From Bombella apis (lineage in GTDB: Bacteria; Pseudomonadota; Alphaproteobacteria; Acetobacterales; Acetobacteraceae), in contig NZ_JAGJTM010000001.1 in assembly GCF_018221685.1 (NCBI RefSeq), positions 186,001-250,000 on the forward strand: DNA of 64,000 bases, in the 5' to 3' direction. The notes under the pieces were generated by a model. The model saw only the letters and a program-made list of their open reading frames with translations. It was not told where the DNA came from and did no database searches. Position 1 is the first letter of the stretch. Every line of letters starts with the position of its first letter. Both the position numbers and the translations under genes were made by a program. Of this stretch, positions 34,236-43,341 are shown piece by piece.

Positions 34236-35528
34236 TCACTTTCCTATACAGAACTGGCCAAAAATCGTATCAAGCAGGGCTTCCACATCCACATGGCCCG
34301 TCAGTCGGCCAAGGGCCTGCATGGCCAGACGCAGCTCCTCTCCTCGCACCTCCGGCCATGGGGCTTCCAGCGCACGGGTCATATGTTCCTGTGCCTCCTT
34401 CAGCCCTGCCCGATGGCGGGCACGGGTCAGGGGCGGGGTGCCACGCTGAGCCATGAGACGGGACAGATGGGCTTTCAGCCATGCCTTCAGAGGGGCCAGA
34501 CCGGCTTCATCCTTCGTATGGATGCCAAGCTCATCCTCCCGTGCCGGGGCGAGGTCCGTCTTCGTCCGCAGCCTTATGGCGTGATCCGCCAGCAGGGGCG
34601 TCTCATCCCCCGGCCCGACAAGATGAAAGAGCAGATCGGCCTCTTTCACGTGCCGCATGGTCCGGCGGATGCCTTCCGCCTCGATCTCATCCTCCGTCTC
34701 CCGCACGCCTGCCGTATCAATCAGCCGGACACGGATGCCCTCTATCATCCAGTCCACGGCGATGGCATCCCGTGTCGTACCCGCCTTCTGCGTGACGATG
34801 GCAGCATCCTGACCACTCAACGCATTCAGCAGGCTGGATTTTCCCACATTCGGTGCCCCCGCCAGAACGATCTTCAGACCATCACGGACGATCTCGCCCC
34901 GTTCATCGGCCAGATGGGCCTGCATCTCTTCCGCCAGGGTCCGGCAGTCACCCAGCAGGGCGTCTTCCACCTCCGGGGGGAGTTCCTCATCCGGGAAATC
35001 GATCAGGGCTTCCTGCTGGGCCAGAACCTGCCGCAGGCGGGACGCCCATTCCGTGTAAAGCTGGCTCAGGGCACCATCAGCCTGTTTCAGGGCCTGATGC
35101 CGCTGGGCCTGCGTATCGGCTTCGATCAGATCGGCTATGGCCTCGGCCTGCAACAGGTCCATCCGTCCTGCCTGCACGGCCCGACGGGTGAACTCTCCCG
35201 GTTCGGCAGGGCGGGCACCAAGGGAAACAAGGGCCTGCGCCACTGCCTCCACGATGGCCGGACCGGCATGAAGATGCAGCTCGAAGCTGTCTTCCCCCGT
35301 ATAGGACCGAGGCCCCGGCAGCCAGAGGACGAGAGCGTGATCCAGCACGTCACCTTCATGCCGCAAAGCCCGCAGGCTGGCATGACGGGGAGCTGGCAGG
35401 GCATCACAGAGAGCCGCCAGCAGGGCCGCACTCTCCGGCCCGCTGACCCGCATGACCGCAATCGCCCCCTGCACCGGGCCTGTCGCCAACGCAAAAACCG
35501 TCTTGGTGGAAATGCTGGATGATGTCAT
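34236..35528 (-). CDS. mnmE: tRNA modification GTPase MnmE
   Basis: MnmE (TrmE) of 430 residues. The N-terminal folate-binding domain begins [22 protein letters not shown] and includes [15 protein letters not shown] and [19 protein letters not shown]. The G domain has G1 [12 protein letters not shown]2 TTRD, G3 DTAG and G4 TKTD (NKxD-type). The C-terminal FCIGK carries the catalytic Cys. I placed the start at the ATG at 35528 (AAAGG upstream), 20 residues or so before the first conserved block; an ATG at 35540 is also possible. Confidence 0.96.
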   Translation of the reverse strand: MTSSSISTKTVFALATGPVQGAIAVMRVSGPESAALLAALCDALPAPRHASLRALRHEGDVLDHALVLWLPGPRSYTGEDSFELHLHAGPAIVEAVAQALVSLGARPAEPGEFTRRAVQAGRMDLLQAEAIADLIEADTQAQRHQALKQADGALSQLYTEWASRLRQVLAQQEALIDFPDEELPPEVEDALLGDCRTLAEEMQAHLADERGEIVRDGLKIVLAGAPNVGKSSLLNALSGQDAAIVTQKAGTTRDAIAVDWMIEGIRVRLIDTAGVRETEDEIEAEGIRRTMRHVKEADLLFHLVGPGDETPLLADHAIRLRTKTDLAPAREDELGIHTKDEAGLAPLKAWLKAHLSRLMAQRGTPPLTRARHRAGLKEAQEHMTRALEAPWPEVRGEELRLAMQALGRLTGHVDVEALLDTIFGQFCIGK

Positions 35529-35616
35529 GCCGCCTTTCATACAGCACTCATGCCCGAAAAGCAGCGGGCCAAAGAAAGAATTGACGCTCTCCCGCAAAAG
35601 GGGCAGCCTGACAGCC

Positions 35617-36078
35617 ATGCCACAGCTTTCTTTCCATTCTCCCCTCGGTGCCCTGACCCTCAGCGAAGAAGAGGGGCAGATCGTCTCCCTTGATGAAGGC
35701 TGGGGCCGGGACCAGAGTGAGACGCCCCTCCTGCTGAAAGTGCGGGACATGATGCAGGATTATTTTGATGGAGAGCCGGTGGATTTCCAGTCCATTCCAC
35801 TGATGCTTGATGGCACGGCCTATCAGAAACGTGTCTGGGCGGCCCTGCGTGCCATTCCGCACGGGCAGACCCGGACCTATGGCGACCTGGCCAAAACTGT
35901 CGGTGGAAGCCCGCAGTCCATCGGTCAGGCCGTGGCCCGCAACCCGCTGCTCATTCTCATCCCCTGCCACCGTGTCCTGCCCTCCCACGGCAGGGGCCAT
36001 GGTGACTATAGCGGGTTTGAAGGCGCAGAGAGCAAGGCCTTCCTGCTGGGGTTGGAACAAGAAGCATCCAGTTCCTGA
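35617..36078 (+). CDS. ogt: Methylated-DNA-protein cysteine methyltransferase
   Basis: A 153-residue O6-alkylguanine-DNA alkyltransferase, a suicide repair protein. The active site is [13 protein letters not shown] with the acceptor Cys, preceded by the helix-turn-helix segment [29 protein letters not shown]. The short N-terminal domain and the absence of an Ada part suit Ogt. The ATG at 35617 was chosen as the first after the divergent mnmE start; AAGGGG lies a little far upstream. It breaks into the conserved mnmE-rho neighbourhood. Confidence 0.9.
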   Translation: MPQLSFHSPLGALTLSEEEGQIVSLDEGWGRDQSETPLLLKVRDMMQDYFDGEPVDFQSIPLMLDGTAYQKRVWAALRAIPHGQTRTYGDLAKTVGGSPQSIGQAVARNPLLILIPCHRVLPSHGRGHGDYSGFEGAESKAFLLGLEQEASSS

Positions 36079-36317
36079 AACACGGGATCATCCAGCCTTA
36101 CCTTATTGCCAAAGCTGATCATCACATGATCTTACAAAAATATGATGGCAAATTTTCATCACCTGCCATCGGCCTGACCCCGCAAAAAATGACGGGAATT
36201 TTTTATTTAAAAAATATTTATAAGAAGAAAAATAAAATCAATTGTTGAAAACTCGCCAAAATCAATAATGAAAAAATGTCAAATTCCTCCCATTCCAACG
36301 AAAAGGAATGATTATAT
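36079..36317 (+). promoter_or_regulatory. AT-rich leader and promoter region of the cio operon
   Basis: A 239-bp gap, strongly AT-rich from about 36190, holding long A and T runs and the ribosome site AAAAGGAA before the cioA ATG. It presumably has the oxidase promoter. I looked for an FNR-type TTGAT-N4-ATCAA site and found no good match. Confidence 0.45.
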
Positions 36318-37733
36318 ATGGTTAATGACCATGAGTTACCTCTCACAATCGCACGAATACAATTCGCCTTTACCGTTGGCGTACATATAATATTCCCAGC
36401 ATTTTCGATCGGTCTATCTGTATTCCTCACCTTTCTTGAAGGCATGTGGTTAAAAACGAATGATAACCGTTATTTGAATCTCTTTAAATACTGGTTGAAA
36501 ATCTTCTCCATCGTCTTCGGTATGGGGGTCGTCTCTGGCATCGTGATGGCCTACGAGTTCGGTACCAACTGGGCAGGCTTCTCTGCCAAGGCAGGGCCCA
36601 TCACAGGCGTGCTTCTCTCTTACGAAGTCATGACGGCCTTCTTTATGGAGGCTGGTTTCCTTGGTGTCATGCTGTTCGGGCTGAACCGTGTCGGCCGCAG
36701 AATGCATTTCTTTGCAACCTGTGCCGTCACTACAGGAACGCTGATCTCCATGACATGGATCCTTGCATCCAACTCATGGATGCAAACCCCACAAGGCTAT
36801 GTCATTGACCAAAAGACAGGCCATTTCCTGCCCCATGACTGGCTGGCCATCATCTTCAATCCATCCTTTCCCTACCGGATCACCCATATGGGGCTGGCTG
36901 CCATGCTTTCAGTGGCCTTCACGGTAGCTGCCGCAGGTGCATGGCATCTGCTCAAGGCCAAAAAGGGAGGTACACAGGCAGACAGTACGATCCGCCTCAT
37001 GTTCTCCCTGTCCCTCTGGATGATTGTCATCACAGCCCCTCTCCAGATCATAGCGGGCGACATGCATGGGCTGAACACCCTGAAATATCAGCCCGCCAAG
37101 ATTGCCGCCATGGAAGGCGACTGGACAAGCGAAACACGAGCCCCTGAACTGTTGTTCGGCATCCCGAACATGAAGACAGAACGTACGGATTACGCCATAG
37201 GGATTCCGCTACTGGGCTCCTTCATCCTGACCCATGATATCAACGGCAAGGTGCCCGGCCTGAAAGATTATCCGGCAGACCAGCGGGCCCCGGCACCAAT
37301 CGTGTTCTTTTCTTTCCGCATCATGATTGCCCTAGGGGGGCTTATGCTGCTCTGCGGCCTCTGGTCACTCTGGCTGCGGCGCCGACAGCGTTTGTTCGAC
37401 CATCCTCTTTTCCTGCGGGTGATACTCACCATGGCACCAGCTGGGTTTCTGGCTCTGCTCTGTGGCTGGGTTACGACAGAAGTCGGGCGGCAACCATGGA
37501 CGGTCTATGGCCTGCTTCGCACGAAAGACAGCGCCTCACCGCTGGCACTCTCCAGCCTGTCTTTCTCCATGCTGTTTTTTGTTGCGGTCTATCTCTTTGT
37601 TTTCGGCTCAGGCCTCCTGATGCTCATCCGCCTGCTACGGGCCACCCCAGAAGCTGCTGACAACACCAGCGATGACATCATGATCCTAGGTAGCCATCAT
37701 CATACGATCTCTCAGAACAAGGATGCGTCATAA
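36318..37733 (+). CDS. cydA: Cytochrome bd-type (cyanide-insensitive, CioA) ubiquinol oxidase subunit I
   Basis: Subunit I of 471 residues, which carries the hemes and the quinol site and reduces oxygen to water in the inner membrane. ARIQFAFTVGVHIIFPAFSIGLS holds the heme b595 His, YLNLFKYWLKIFSIVFGMGVVSGIVMAYEFGTNW follows, and the His/Met ligands of heme b558 appear in the middle helices. The Q-loop is short, which marks the CIO subtype known from Pseudomonas and acetic acid bacteria. Codons in the first 150 bp are more AT-rich than in nearby genes. cydB follows after one base. Confidence 0.95.
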   Translation: MVNDHELPLTIARIQFAFTVGVHIIFPAFSIGLSVFLTFLEGMWLKTNDNRYLNLFKYWLKIFSIVFGMGVVSGIVMAYEFGTNWAGFSAKAGPITGVLLSYEVMTAFFMEAGFLGVMLFGLNRVGRRMHFFATCAVTTGTLISMTWILASNSWMQTPQGYVIDQKTGHFLPHDWLAIIFNPSFPYRITHMGLAAMLSVAFTVAAAGAWHLLKAKKGGTQADSTIRLMFSLSLWMIVITAPLQIIAGDMHGLNTLKYQPAKIAAMEGDWTSETRAPELLFGIPNMKTERTDYAIGIPLLGSFILTHDINGKVPGLKDYPADQRAPAPIVFFSFRIMIALGGLMLLCGLWSLWLRRRQRLFDHPLFLRVILTMAPAGFLALLCGWVTTEVGRQPWTVYGLLRTKDSASPLALSSLSFSMLFFVAVYLFVFGSGLLMLIRLLRATPEAADNTSDDIMILGSHHHTISQNKDAS

Positions 37734-37734
37734 C

Positions 37735-38754
37735 ATGTCCGGCCTTGCATTCTATCTTCCCTTCATCTGGGCGTTCATCGTCATTCTGGCCATTTCGGTC
37801 TACGTCATCCTTGATGGCTTTGACCTGGGAATTGGCATGCTCTTTGCTTTCGAGAAAAAACCGGAGCATCGTGACATCATGATCAACACGATTGCCCCCG
37901 TCTGGGATGGTAATGAAACATGGATGGTTCTGGGTGGAGCAACCCTGTTCGGTGTTTTCCCCGGTGCTTACAGCACGCTGCTGCCTGCCTTCTATATCCC
38001 CATCATCATCATGCTGGGGGCTTTGATCTTCCGTGGTGTTGCATTCGAGTTCCGCATCATGGCGCACTCACCCAACCATCGGGCCTTCTGGAATACGGGC
38101 TTCATGGCAGGGTCCACACTTGCCGCTTTCTGTCAGGGCTGCATTCTTGGCGGGTACGTTCAGGGGGTGCATACAAGCCACGGTGCCTTTGCCGGAGGAG
38201 CCATGGACTGGCTGACACCGTTCAGCGTTCTTTGTGGCCTGTCCGTTGTTACAGGTTATGCTCTTCTTGGTACGACCTGGCTCGTTTGGCGCACATCCGA
38301 TGAACTGGAAGCACGATGCCGCCGCTGGTCCAAAAGATTATCCATTCTGATGATTCTCTGCATCATTGCCGTTAGCTGCTGGACGCCGTTTCTCCATGCG
38401 CCCTATCTCCATCACTGGATTGCCTTTCCGAACATTCTGTTCGGCCTGCCTGTTCCTCTACTGGTGGCACTGGCCGGTTTCCTGATGTGGCGGACCCTAG
38501 ACAAGGAACACGCCATCACGCCTTTCCTGTGCGCCATTGGATGGTTCCTGCTCAGCCTGGTTGGCCTGGCCATTACCATCTGGCCCTACGCTGTACCACC
38601 AACCCTGACCCTGTGGGATGTAGCATCTCCAGTTCCCAGCCAGCTTTTCCAGCTCGTCGGGACCGTCATCCTACTCCCCATCATCACGGGATATTCGATC
38701 TATTCCTACTATCTTTTCCGTGGAAAGGTCACAAAAGCCGATGGATATCACTAA
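37735..38754 (+). CDS. cydB: Cytochrome bd-type (CioB) ubiquinol oxidase subunit II
   Basis: Subunit II of 339 residues with about eight helices. The typical start FYLPFIWAFIVILAISVYVILDGFDLGIGMLF is followed by INTIAPVWDGNETWMVLGGATLFGVFP. I used the ATG at 37735, one base after the cioA stop and 12 bases after AAGGA; the ATG at 37723 would sit directly on that ribosome site. A small DUF2474 gene overlaps its end by 14 bases. Confidence 0.95.
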   Translation: MSGLAFYLPFIWAFIVILAISVYVILDGFDLGIGMLFAFEKKPEHRDIMINTIAPVWDGNETWMVLGGATLFGVFPGAYSTLLPAFYIPIIIMLGALIFRGVAFEFRIMAHSPNHRAFWNTGFMAGSTLAAFCQGCILGGYVQGVHTSHGAFAGGAMDWLTPFSVLCGLSVVTGYALLGTTWLVWRTSDELEARCRRWSKRLSILMILCIIAVSCWTPFLHAPYLHHWIAFPNILFGLPVPLLVALAGFLMWRTLDKEHAITPFLCAIGWFLLSLVGLAITIWPYAVPPTLTLWDVASPVPSQLFQLVGTVILLPIITGYSIYSYYLFRGKVTKADGYH

Positions 38755-38893
38755 GTTCACCACATACGATAAGAAGAAGGTGCCAGCCTCCTTCTCCAAA
38801 CGTCTAGCGTGGTTCTTGGCCCTCTGGGGAATGGGCACTCTTGCCATCATCTTGATGGCAAGCTTCCTTCACCTTCTGATCCCCCATGGCTGA
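38741..38893 (+). CDS. DUF2474-like small subunit of the bd oxidase (CydX-like)
   Basis: A 50-residue protein: a charged N-terminus (MDITKFTTYDKKKVPASFSK) and one helix (RLAWFLALWGMGTLAIILMASFLHLL). RLAWFxxLW and the single helix fit DUF2474, which commonly trails cioAB and takes the place that CydX has in E. coli. It overlaps cydB by 14 bases and a strong terminator follows, so it is the last gene of the operon. Its small size makes it easy to miss. Confidence 0.8.
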   Translation: MDITKFTTYDKKKVPASFSKRLAWFLALWGMGTLAIILMASFLHLLIPHG

Positions 38894-38917
38894 TGGTCTG
38901 ACATGGACTTCACCTAA

Positions 38918-38955
38918 AGAAAAGGCAGGGCCATATGCATGGCCCTGCCTTTTCT
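38918..38955. terminator. Strong bidirectional terminator between the cio operon and rho
   Basis: A 17-bp perfect stem, AGAAAAGGCAGGGCCAT with its complement, closes a four-base loop (ATGC). T-rich tails exist on both strands. It ends the plus-strand oxidase operon and the minus-strand rho gene. Confidence 0.9.
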
Positions 38956-38982
38956 TTCATGGACAACAGACCAGGCTGTTAA

Positions 38983-40293
38983 TCAGTTGTTCATCGCATC
39001 GAAGAAGTCCTGATTGGTCTTGCTGTAACGCAGCTTGTCCAGCAGGAAGTCCATGGCATCCATCGTGCCCATCGGGGCAAGGATACGGCGCAGGACCCAC
39101 ATCTTGGAGAGGGAAGCCCGGTCCACCAGCAGCTCTTCCTTGCGGGTGCCGGACTTGGTGATGTCGATGGCCGGGAAGGTGCGCTTGTCTGCCAGCTTGC
39201 GGTCCAGCATCAGCTCGGAGTTGCCCGTGCCCTTGAACTCTTCAAAGATGACCTCATCCATGCGGGAACCTGTATCAATCAGGGCCGTGGCAATGATGGT
39301 CAGCGAGCCACCTTCCTCGATGTTACGGGCCGCACCGAAGAAACGCTTCGGCCGCTGGAGGGCGTTGGCATCCACACCACCGGTCAGCACCTTGCCGGAT
39401 GAGGGCACGACCGTGTTATAGGCCCGGGCCAGACGGGTAATGGAATCCAGCAGGATGACCACATCACGCTTGTGCTCGACAAGGCGTTTCGCCTTTTCCA
39501 GCACCATTTCCGTCACCTGCACATGGCGGTGGGCCGGTTCATCAAAGGTGGAGGAAACGACCTCACCACGAACGGACCGGGCCATGTCCGTCACTTCCTC
39601 AGGTCGTTCATCAATCAGCAGAACGATAAGGAACACATCCGGGTGATTGGCAGAAATGGAAGCAGCAATGCTCTGAAGCATCACCGTCTTACCCGTTCTC
39701 GGCGGTGCAACGATCAGGGCACGCTGCCCCATGCCGATGGGAGAGACCAGATCAATCACACGGGAGGTGTAATCCTTCTGGTCCTTGCGATCACGCCCCT
39801 TGCCCTTGGCAGGAGCCGGAGCAGCGCAAGCTTCCCCTGTCGGCTCGGTTTCCATGCGGAGACGGCGCTCGGGGAAGAGGGGGGTCAGGTTGTCGAAATT
39901 GATACGGGCACGGACCTGCTCTGGTGCCTCAAAATTGATGGTATTGACCTTCTGGAGGGCAAAATAGCGCTCTCCATCCCGGGGCGCCCGGATCTCACCC
40001 TCCACCGTATCACCAGGCCGCAGGGCAAAGCGGCGCACCTGGGCCGGAGACACATAGATATCATCCGGGCCGGGCAGATAATTGGCTTCCGGGCTGCGCA
40101 GAAAGCCGAAACCATCCGGCAGGATCTCGAGCGTTCCTTCGCCATAAATGGCCTGCTCACGCTCGGCGAGAGTCTTGAGGATGGCAAACATCATGTCCTG
40201 CTTGCGCAGGGATGATGCATTTTCGACCTCCAGCTCTTCAGCAAAAGCCAGCAGATCAGCAGGGGATTTCTTCTTCAGTTCGGCGAGATGCAT
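38983..40293 (-). CDS. rho: Transcription termination factor Rho
   Basis: Rho of 436 residues, the hexameric RNA helicase. The N-terminal Rho-N domain starts [29 protein letters not shown], the RNA-binding cold-shock fold includes [33 protein letters not shown], and the ATPase has Walker [10 protein letters not shown] (Arg for the usual Lys before TGKT), [13 protein letters not shown] and the Q-loop [12 protein letters not shown] short Lys/Arg-rich insert (about residues 160-175) separates the domains. The ATG at 40293 was chosen by family start. Confidence 0.96.
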   Translation of the reverse strand: MHLAELKKKSPADLLAFAEELEVENASSLRKQDMMFAILKTLAEREQAIYGEGTLEILPDGFGFLRSPEANYLPGPDDIYVSPAQVRRFALRPGDTVEGEIRAPRDGERYFALQKVNTINFEAPEQVRARINFDNLTPLFPERRLRMETEPTGEACAAPAPAKGKGRDRKDQKDYTSRVIDLVSPIGMGQRALIVAPPRTGKTVMLQSIAASISANHPDVFLIVLLIDERPEEVTDMARSVRGEVVSSTFDEPAHRHVQVTEMVLEKAKRLVEHKRDVVILLDSITRLARAYNTVVPSSGKVLTGGVDANALQRPKRFFGAARNIEEGGSLTIIATALIDTGSRMDEVIFEEFKGTGNSELMLDRKLADKRTFPAIDITKSGTRKEELLVDRASLSKMWVLRRILAPMGTMDAMDFLLDKLRYSKTNQDFFDAMNN

Positions 40294-40581
40294 GAAATGA
40301 TGCGCCTTGATATGCCCCGGTGGGGTAACTAATCGGAATAGACGAAAAACCAGAATACAGGCCGGGTACCCGCACGGCAGGACCATGCGCCACGGGGCAT
40401 GCCGGGCCTCAGGGACAGTCAGGGCTGCCGCCCCACAGGGAACTGGCAAAACTGCCTTCCGGTGCGAAGGAGATGACCCGGAAGGCAAAGCAGGACGCCG
40501 CCACCATCAGGTCGGCTTTCTTCCTAGGTGAAAGAGGGCCGCACTGTCAAGCGGGCCCTCCTTGCGGGGCAGGGCAGCCTT

Positions 40582-42126
40582 TCAGACCACTTTCAGCATG
40601 GCATCCGCCGTGCGCAGGGCAAGGGCCATGATTGTCAGGGCCGGATTGGCCGCACCGGAACTCGGGAAGGTGGAGTGGTCGCTGATCCACAGATTGTCGA
40701 TGTCGAAACTGCGCCCATATGGATTGACCACGGCCGCTCCTGCATCGGTTCCCATCCGGCAGGTGCCGATCATGTGTGCGGCCCGGCTGATGACACGGAT
40801 GTCCTTCGCCCCGATGGACTCCCACATCTTCACCATCAGGCGGGATGCATGGCGGTGCATGGCGTCCTCATTGGGGCCGTATGTATGGTCGATCCGTGGT
40901 TTGGGCAGACCGAAAGCGTCTTTTTCATCAGACAGGGTCACACGGTTTTCATCCCGTGGCAGGCTTTCCCCGTGCATCCCGATACCCGCACTGTAATTGT
41001 AGGCTGCCAGCGTGCGGCTGAGGGCCTCACCACGGCGCCCATCCGCCCGGACCAGATTGGCAGCCCATGTGAGCGGCATCATGCCCAGGGACTGGAGCAG
41101 ATACCCTCCCGCAAAGTCGGCATCCTTTGGCCTCAGCATGTCTTCGGAAATGGTCAGGGATGGGTAACCCTTGTTGGGCCGGGTTTCTTCATCAAACACA
41201 CCCCAGACCTGCGTGGATACATGCGTCATGTAATTGCGTCCCACCTGCCCGGAACTGTTCGCCAGACCGTTGTTCAGCAGCAGGCGGGCCGTTTCCACCG
41301 CTCCGGCAGACAGGACAACAGCCCGGCATTTCTGCCGTTCCTCCCGTCCGTCACGGACATAGATGACCGCCGTGATCCGCCCCTGGCTGTCCCGCTCAAA
41401 TCCCGTCGCCATGCAGCCAGGACGCAGTTCAGCCCCATGGGCACAGGCCAGTGGCAGATAGGTGTTGTCCACGCCCGATTTCGCCCCGTTCCGGCAGCCC
41501 TGATGACAGGCACCGCAATTCACGCAGGCTTCCCGTCGGCCAAAATGAGGCTGGTCATGAGCTTTCGTGATGACAGCCAGAGGACCATCTGCATGACGCA
41601 GCCCTACATTGTCACAGGCCTGACGCATCTTCAGGGCGGCATTGTTGGGTGCTGCGGGCGGATAGGCATAATGGCGGCTCTCATCCCAGGGATAAGATGC
41701 TGGGCCACTCACACCTATGAAGCGCTCTACTTCTTCCACGTAAGGCTGAAGCTCTTCGGCTCCGAAAGGCCAGTCCACCCCTTTCCCGCTCTCACTGTAC
41801 AGGCGGTAATCCCGGGGATCCATGCGCGGCAGGAAAGCCCCGTAATGAAGCAGGGACCCCCCAATCCCTGTTCCACTGTTATTACCCCCAAAGGCCTGCG
41901 GTGTTCCCCCACCAGACAGACGCTCATGCAGCCAGTACAGTTCCTGTGCTGTCGGCTCATCCGGCGTGTGGGACCTGGCCTTGAAAGGAGGGCCGGCTTC
42001 CAGCGCCACGACCTTCCGCCCTGCCATGGCAAGCCGCGCAATGAGCGGTGCGCCGCCGGCGCCCGTCCCGATGACGACAACATCGGCAGTTTCCTGTGAA
42101 AAATCATTATGCGTTTTCTGCATCAT
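40582..42126 (-). CDS. GMC-family membrane-type dehydrogenase flavoprotein
   Basis: A 514-residue FAD-dependent GMC oxidoreductase. The FAD site is VVVIGTGAGGAPLIARLAMAGRKVVALEAG, then GIGGSLLHYGAFLPR. The Cys-rich segment CVNCGACHQGCRNGAK (about residues 197-212) is typical of gluconate/sorbitol/glucose dehydrogenase large subunits and may hold an iron-sulfur cluster. The catalytic region near the end is HMIGTCRMGTD and SGAANPALTIMALALRTAD. There is no Tat signal, so export may depend on the partner subunit. The likely partner (subunit 3-like) lies upstream on the same strand, 437 bp away. No cytochrome subunit is seen. Confidence 0.9.
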   Translation of the reverse strand: MMQKTHNDFSQETADVVVIGTGAGGAPLIARLAMAGRKVVALEAGPPFKARSHTPDEPTAQELYWLHERLSGGGTPQAFGGNNSGTGIGGSLLHYGAFLPRMDPRDYRLYSESGKGVDWPFGAEELQPYVEEVERFIGVSGPASYPWDESRHYAYPPAAPNNAALKMRQACDNVGLRHADGPLAVITKAHDQPHFGRREACVNCGACHQGCRNGAKSGVDNTYLPLACAHGAELRPGCMATGFERDSQGRITAVIYVRDGREERQKCRAVVLSAGAVETARLLLNNGLANSSGQVGRNYMTHVSTQVWGVFDEETRPNKGYPSLTISEDMLRPKDADFAGGYLLQSLGMMPLTWAANLVRADGRRGEALSRTLAAYNYSAGIGMHGESLPRDENRVTLSDEKDAFGLPKPRIDHTYGPNEDAMHRHASRLMVKMWESIGAKDIRVISRAAHMIGTCRMGTDAGAAVVNPYGRSFDIDNLWISDHSTFPSSGAANPALTIMALALRTADAMLKVV

Positions 42127-42203
42127 GCAACTGTTTCCATCACTTATGGATCAAAGATGTTCGTACTGGGGTACATGGGGACAGTACGGCCCGAAGCGGG
42201 AGA

Positions 42204-42233
42204 GGTACCGAGTACCGGGGACGGTACTGTACC
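42204..42233. repeat. GTAC-based hairpin in the candidate origin
   Basis: GGTACCGAGTACC (42204-42216) pairs with GGTACTGTACC (42223-42233) around a six-base loop, with a two-base bulge. The arms are also near-palindromes in themselves, so alternative cruciforms are possible. Confidence 0.6.
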
Positions 42234-42391
42234 CCCTTATGAAACGGGGATTGTACACAGCCTCATTGTGGAAAAAGAGGGATAACGTTCTGCACCCCTT
42301 GTTCTAGCCTACCTTCAGAGGTTGTACACACTGTGAGTAACCTGGGGTACATTTTCCGAAAGCCGGGTACCCCGGTTTCCACAAGGTCTTT

Positions 42392-42436
42392 CAACAACAT
42401 CTAAATCTAAGATTTGTAAATTCATATGTTGTGTTG
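42392..42436. repeat. AT-rich nested inverted repeat in the candidate origin
   Basis: CAACAACAT (42392-42400) faces ATGTTGTGTTG (42426-42436), and inside them AAATCT (42403-42408) faces AGATTT (42410-42415). The segment is AT-rich beside GC-rich sequence and might be a duplex-unwinding element. Confidence 0.5.
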
Positions 42437-42563
42437 TCTGGCTGTCCTTTCTTCCATTCCAGCTCCAGACTGGCTTGTCGCCATGAAGAAAGACCTTAGT
42501 TCATGTCCCTACGATCCCTTTTTTCTGTTTCTTCCAGAGGCGGAAAAGCCCTGAAATTCTCCT

Positions 42564-43190
42564 TCATCCCATTTTTGAAAAACGGCGCTCATTTTCCGGC
42601 TCAAAAGCCTCTTTTTTGGTCAGTGATTCAGTAGAAAACCCTTGAATTTCCTTGTCTCCACCAGTCAGGCTGGAGGAAATTCCAAGCCGTTCCTGTGCAA
42701 TCGGATGCGCCAGAAACGCTGCAACGATCTGGTTGCGGAGATCACCACTCCACAACTTCATCTGTGAGGCTGAAAAAGGCGCCTGAGCATTGACCGGCAG
42801 GGAGCCATCAAAAGCCCTGTCCAGCAGCGTACCACGCTGATCCGTGTCAAGAGAGGCATAATCCTGTCCAAAAAGGCCCCGGGCATACAGTTCCAGAGAG
42901 GCAAGACCATCTTCCCAGGCGGCCATATCTGTCGGCAGATCGGCAAAACGCCATCCATCTCCAGGCCCGGCGAGAGCCTGATCGATCATGACTGCCAGAT
43001 TGAGATGCAGCTCACCCAGAAGTGGTGCCTGTGGCAGAATGTCATCACAGACCAGCTCAAGAAGCTGAAAAGCCTCTGGGGAAAGATGTTTCCTCTGGCC
43101 CTGTTCCTGTTCCATTCTTTCGAGCAGGGCAGTGCGTGTCCGAGAGGATATGTGGTCTGACTGAAGAAAAGCGGGCAGGGTTCTGGTCAT
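42564..43190 (-). CDS. Gluconate 2-dehydrogenase subunit 3-like protein
   Basis: A 208-residue protein similar to the small (gamma) subunit of membrane gluconate/sorbitol dehydrogenases: SPEAFQLLELVCDDILPQAP near residue 37 and a helical body with WRFADLPTDMAAWEDGLASLE. Such subunits often bring a Tat signal; here the N-terminus (MTRTLPAFLQSDHISSRTRT) has no clear twin-Arg signal. I used the ATG at 43190, which has AGGAAAC upstream. It is on the same strand as the GMC flavoprotein but separated by an unusually long gap. Confidence 0.75.
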   Translation of the reverse strand: MTRTLPAFLQSDHISSRTRTALLERMEQEQGQRKHLSPEAFQLLELVCDDILPQAPLLGELHLNLAVMIDQALAGPGDGWRFADLPTDMAAWEDGLASLELYARGLFGQDYASLDTDQRGTLLDRAFDGSLPVNAQAPFSASQMKLWSGDLRNQIVAAFLAHPIAQERLGISSSLTGGDKEIQGFSTESLTKKEAFEPENERRFSKMG

Positions 43191-43341
43191 GAAAGGTTTC
43201 CTGCTGGAAAAGTGAAAAGACAAAGAGAAGGCTTTACCCTATAGCCTCATAGGGAGATATAAGGCTAATGAGAGGCCGGGTCTCTTCCGGGAGGTGGGAG
43301 GCCGGGACCATGTTTCAAGTTCTGGAAGGACAGGAGTCACG

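Larger units (their letters stand above)
42127..42563. other. Candidate replication origin region (437-bp gap)
   Basis: No gene is seen here. Eleven GTAC tetramers lie between 42163 and 42370. DnaA-box-like nonamers: TTGTACACA at 42251 and 42322, TTTTCCACA (minus strand) at 42267-42275, GTTTCCACA at 42375. CTGGGGTACAT is repeated at 42166 and 42342. An AT-rich cruciform follows at 42392-42436. Strand composition changes from C-rich to G-rich on the plus strand in this neighbourhood (42-47 kb), the pattern expected at an origin. parAB, mnmG, rsmG and rho are nearby. None of the DnaA boxes is a perfect TTATCCACA. Confidence 0.5.

Noticed and set aside
36190..36317. FNR/ANR site upstream of the cio operon
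   Set aside because: TTGAT-N4-ATCAA is not found; nearby TCAATTGTTGAA-type sequence has the wrong spacing and lies in AT-rich DNA.
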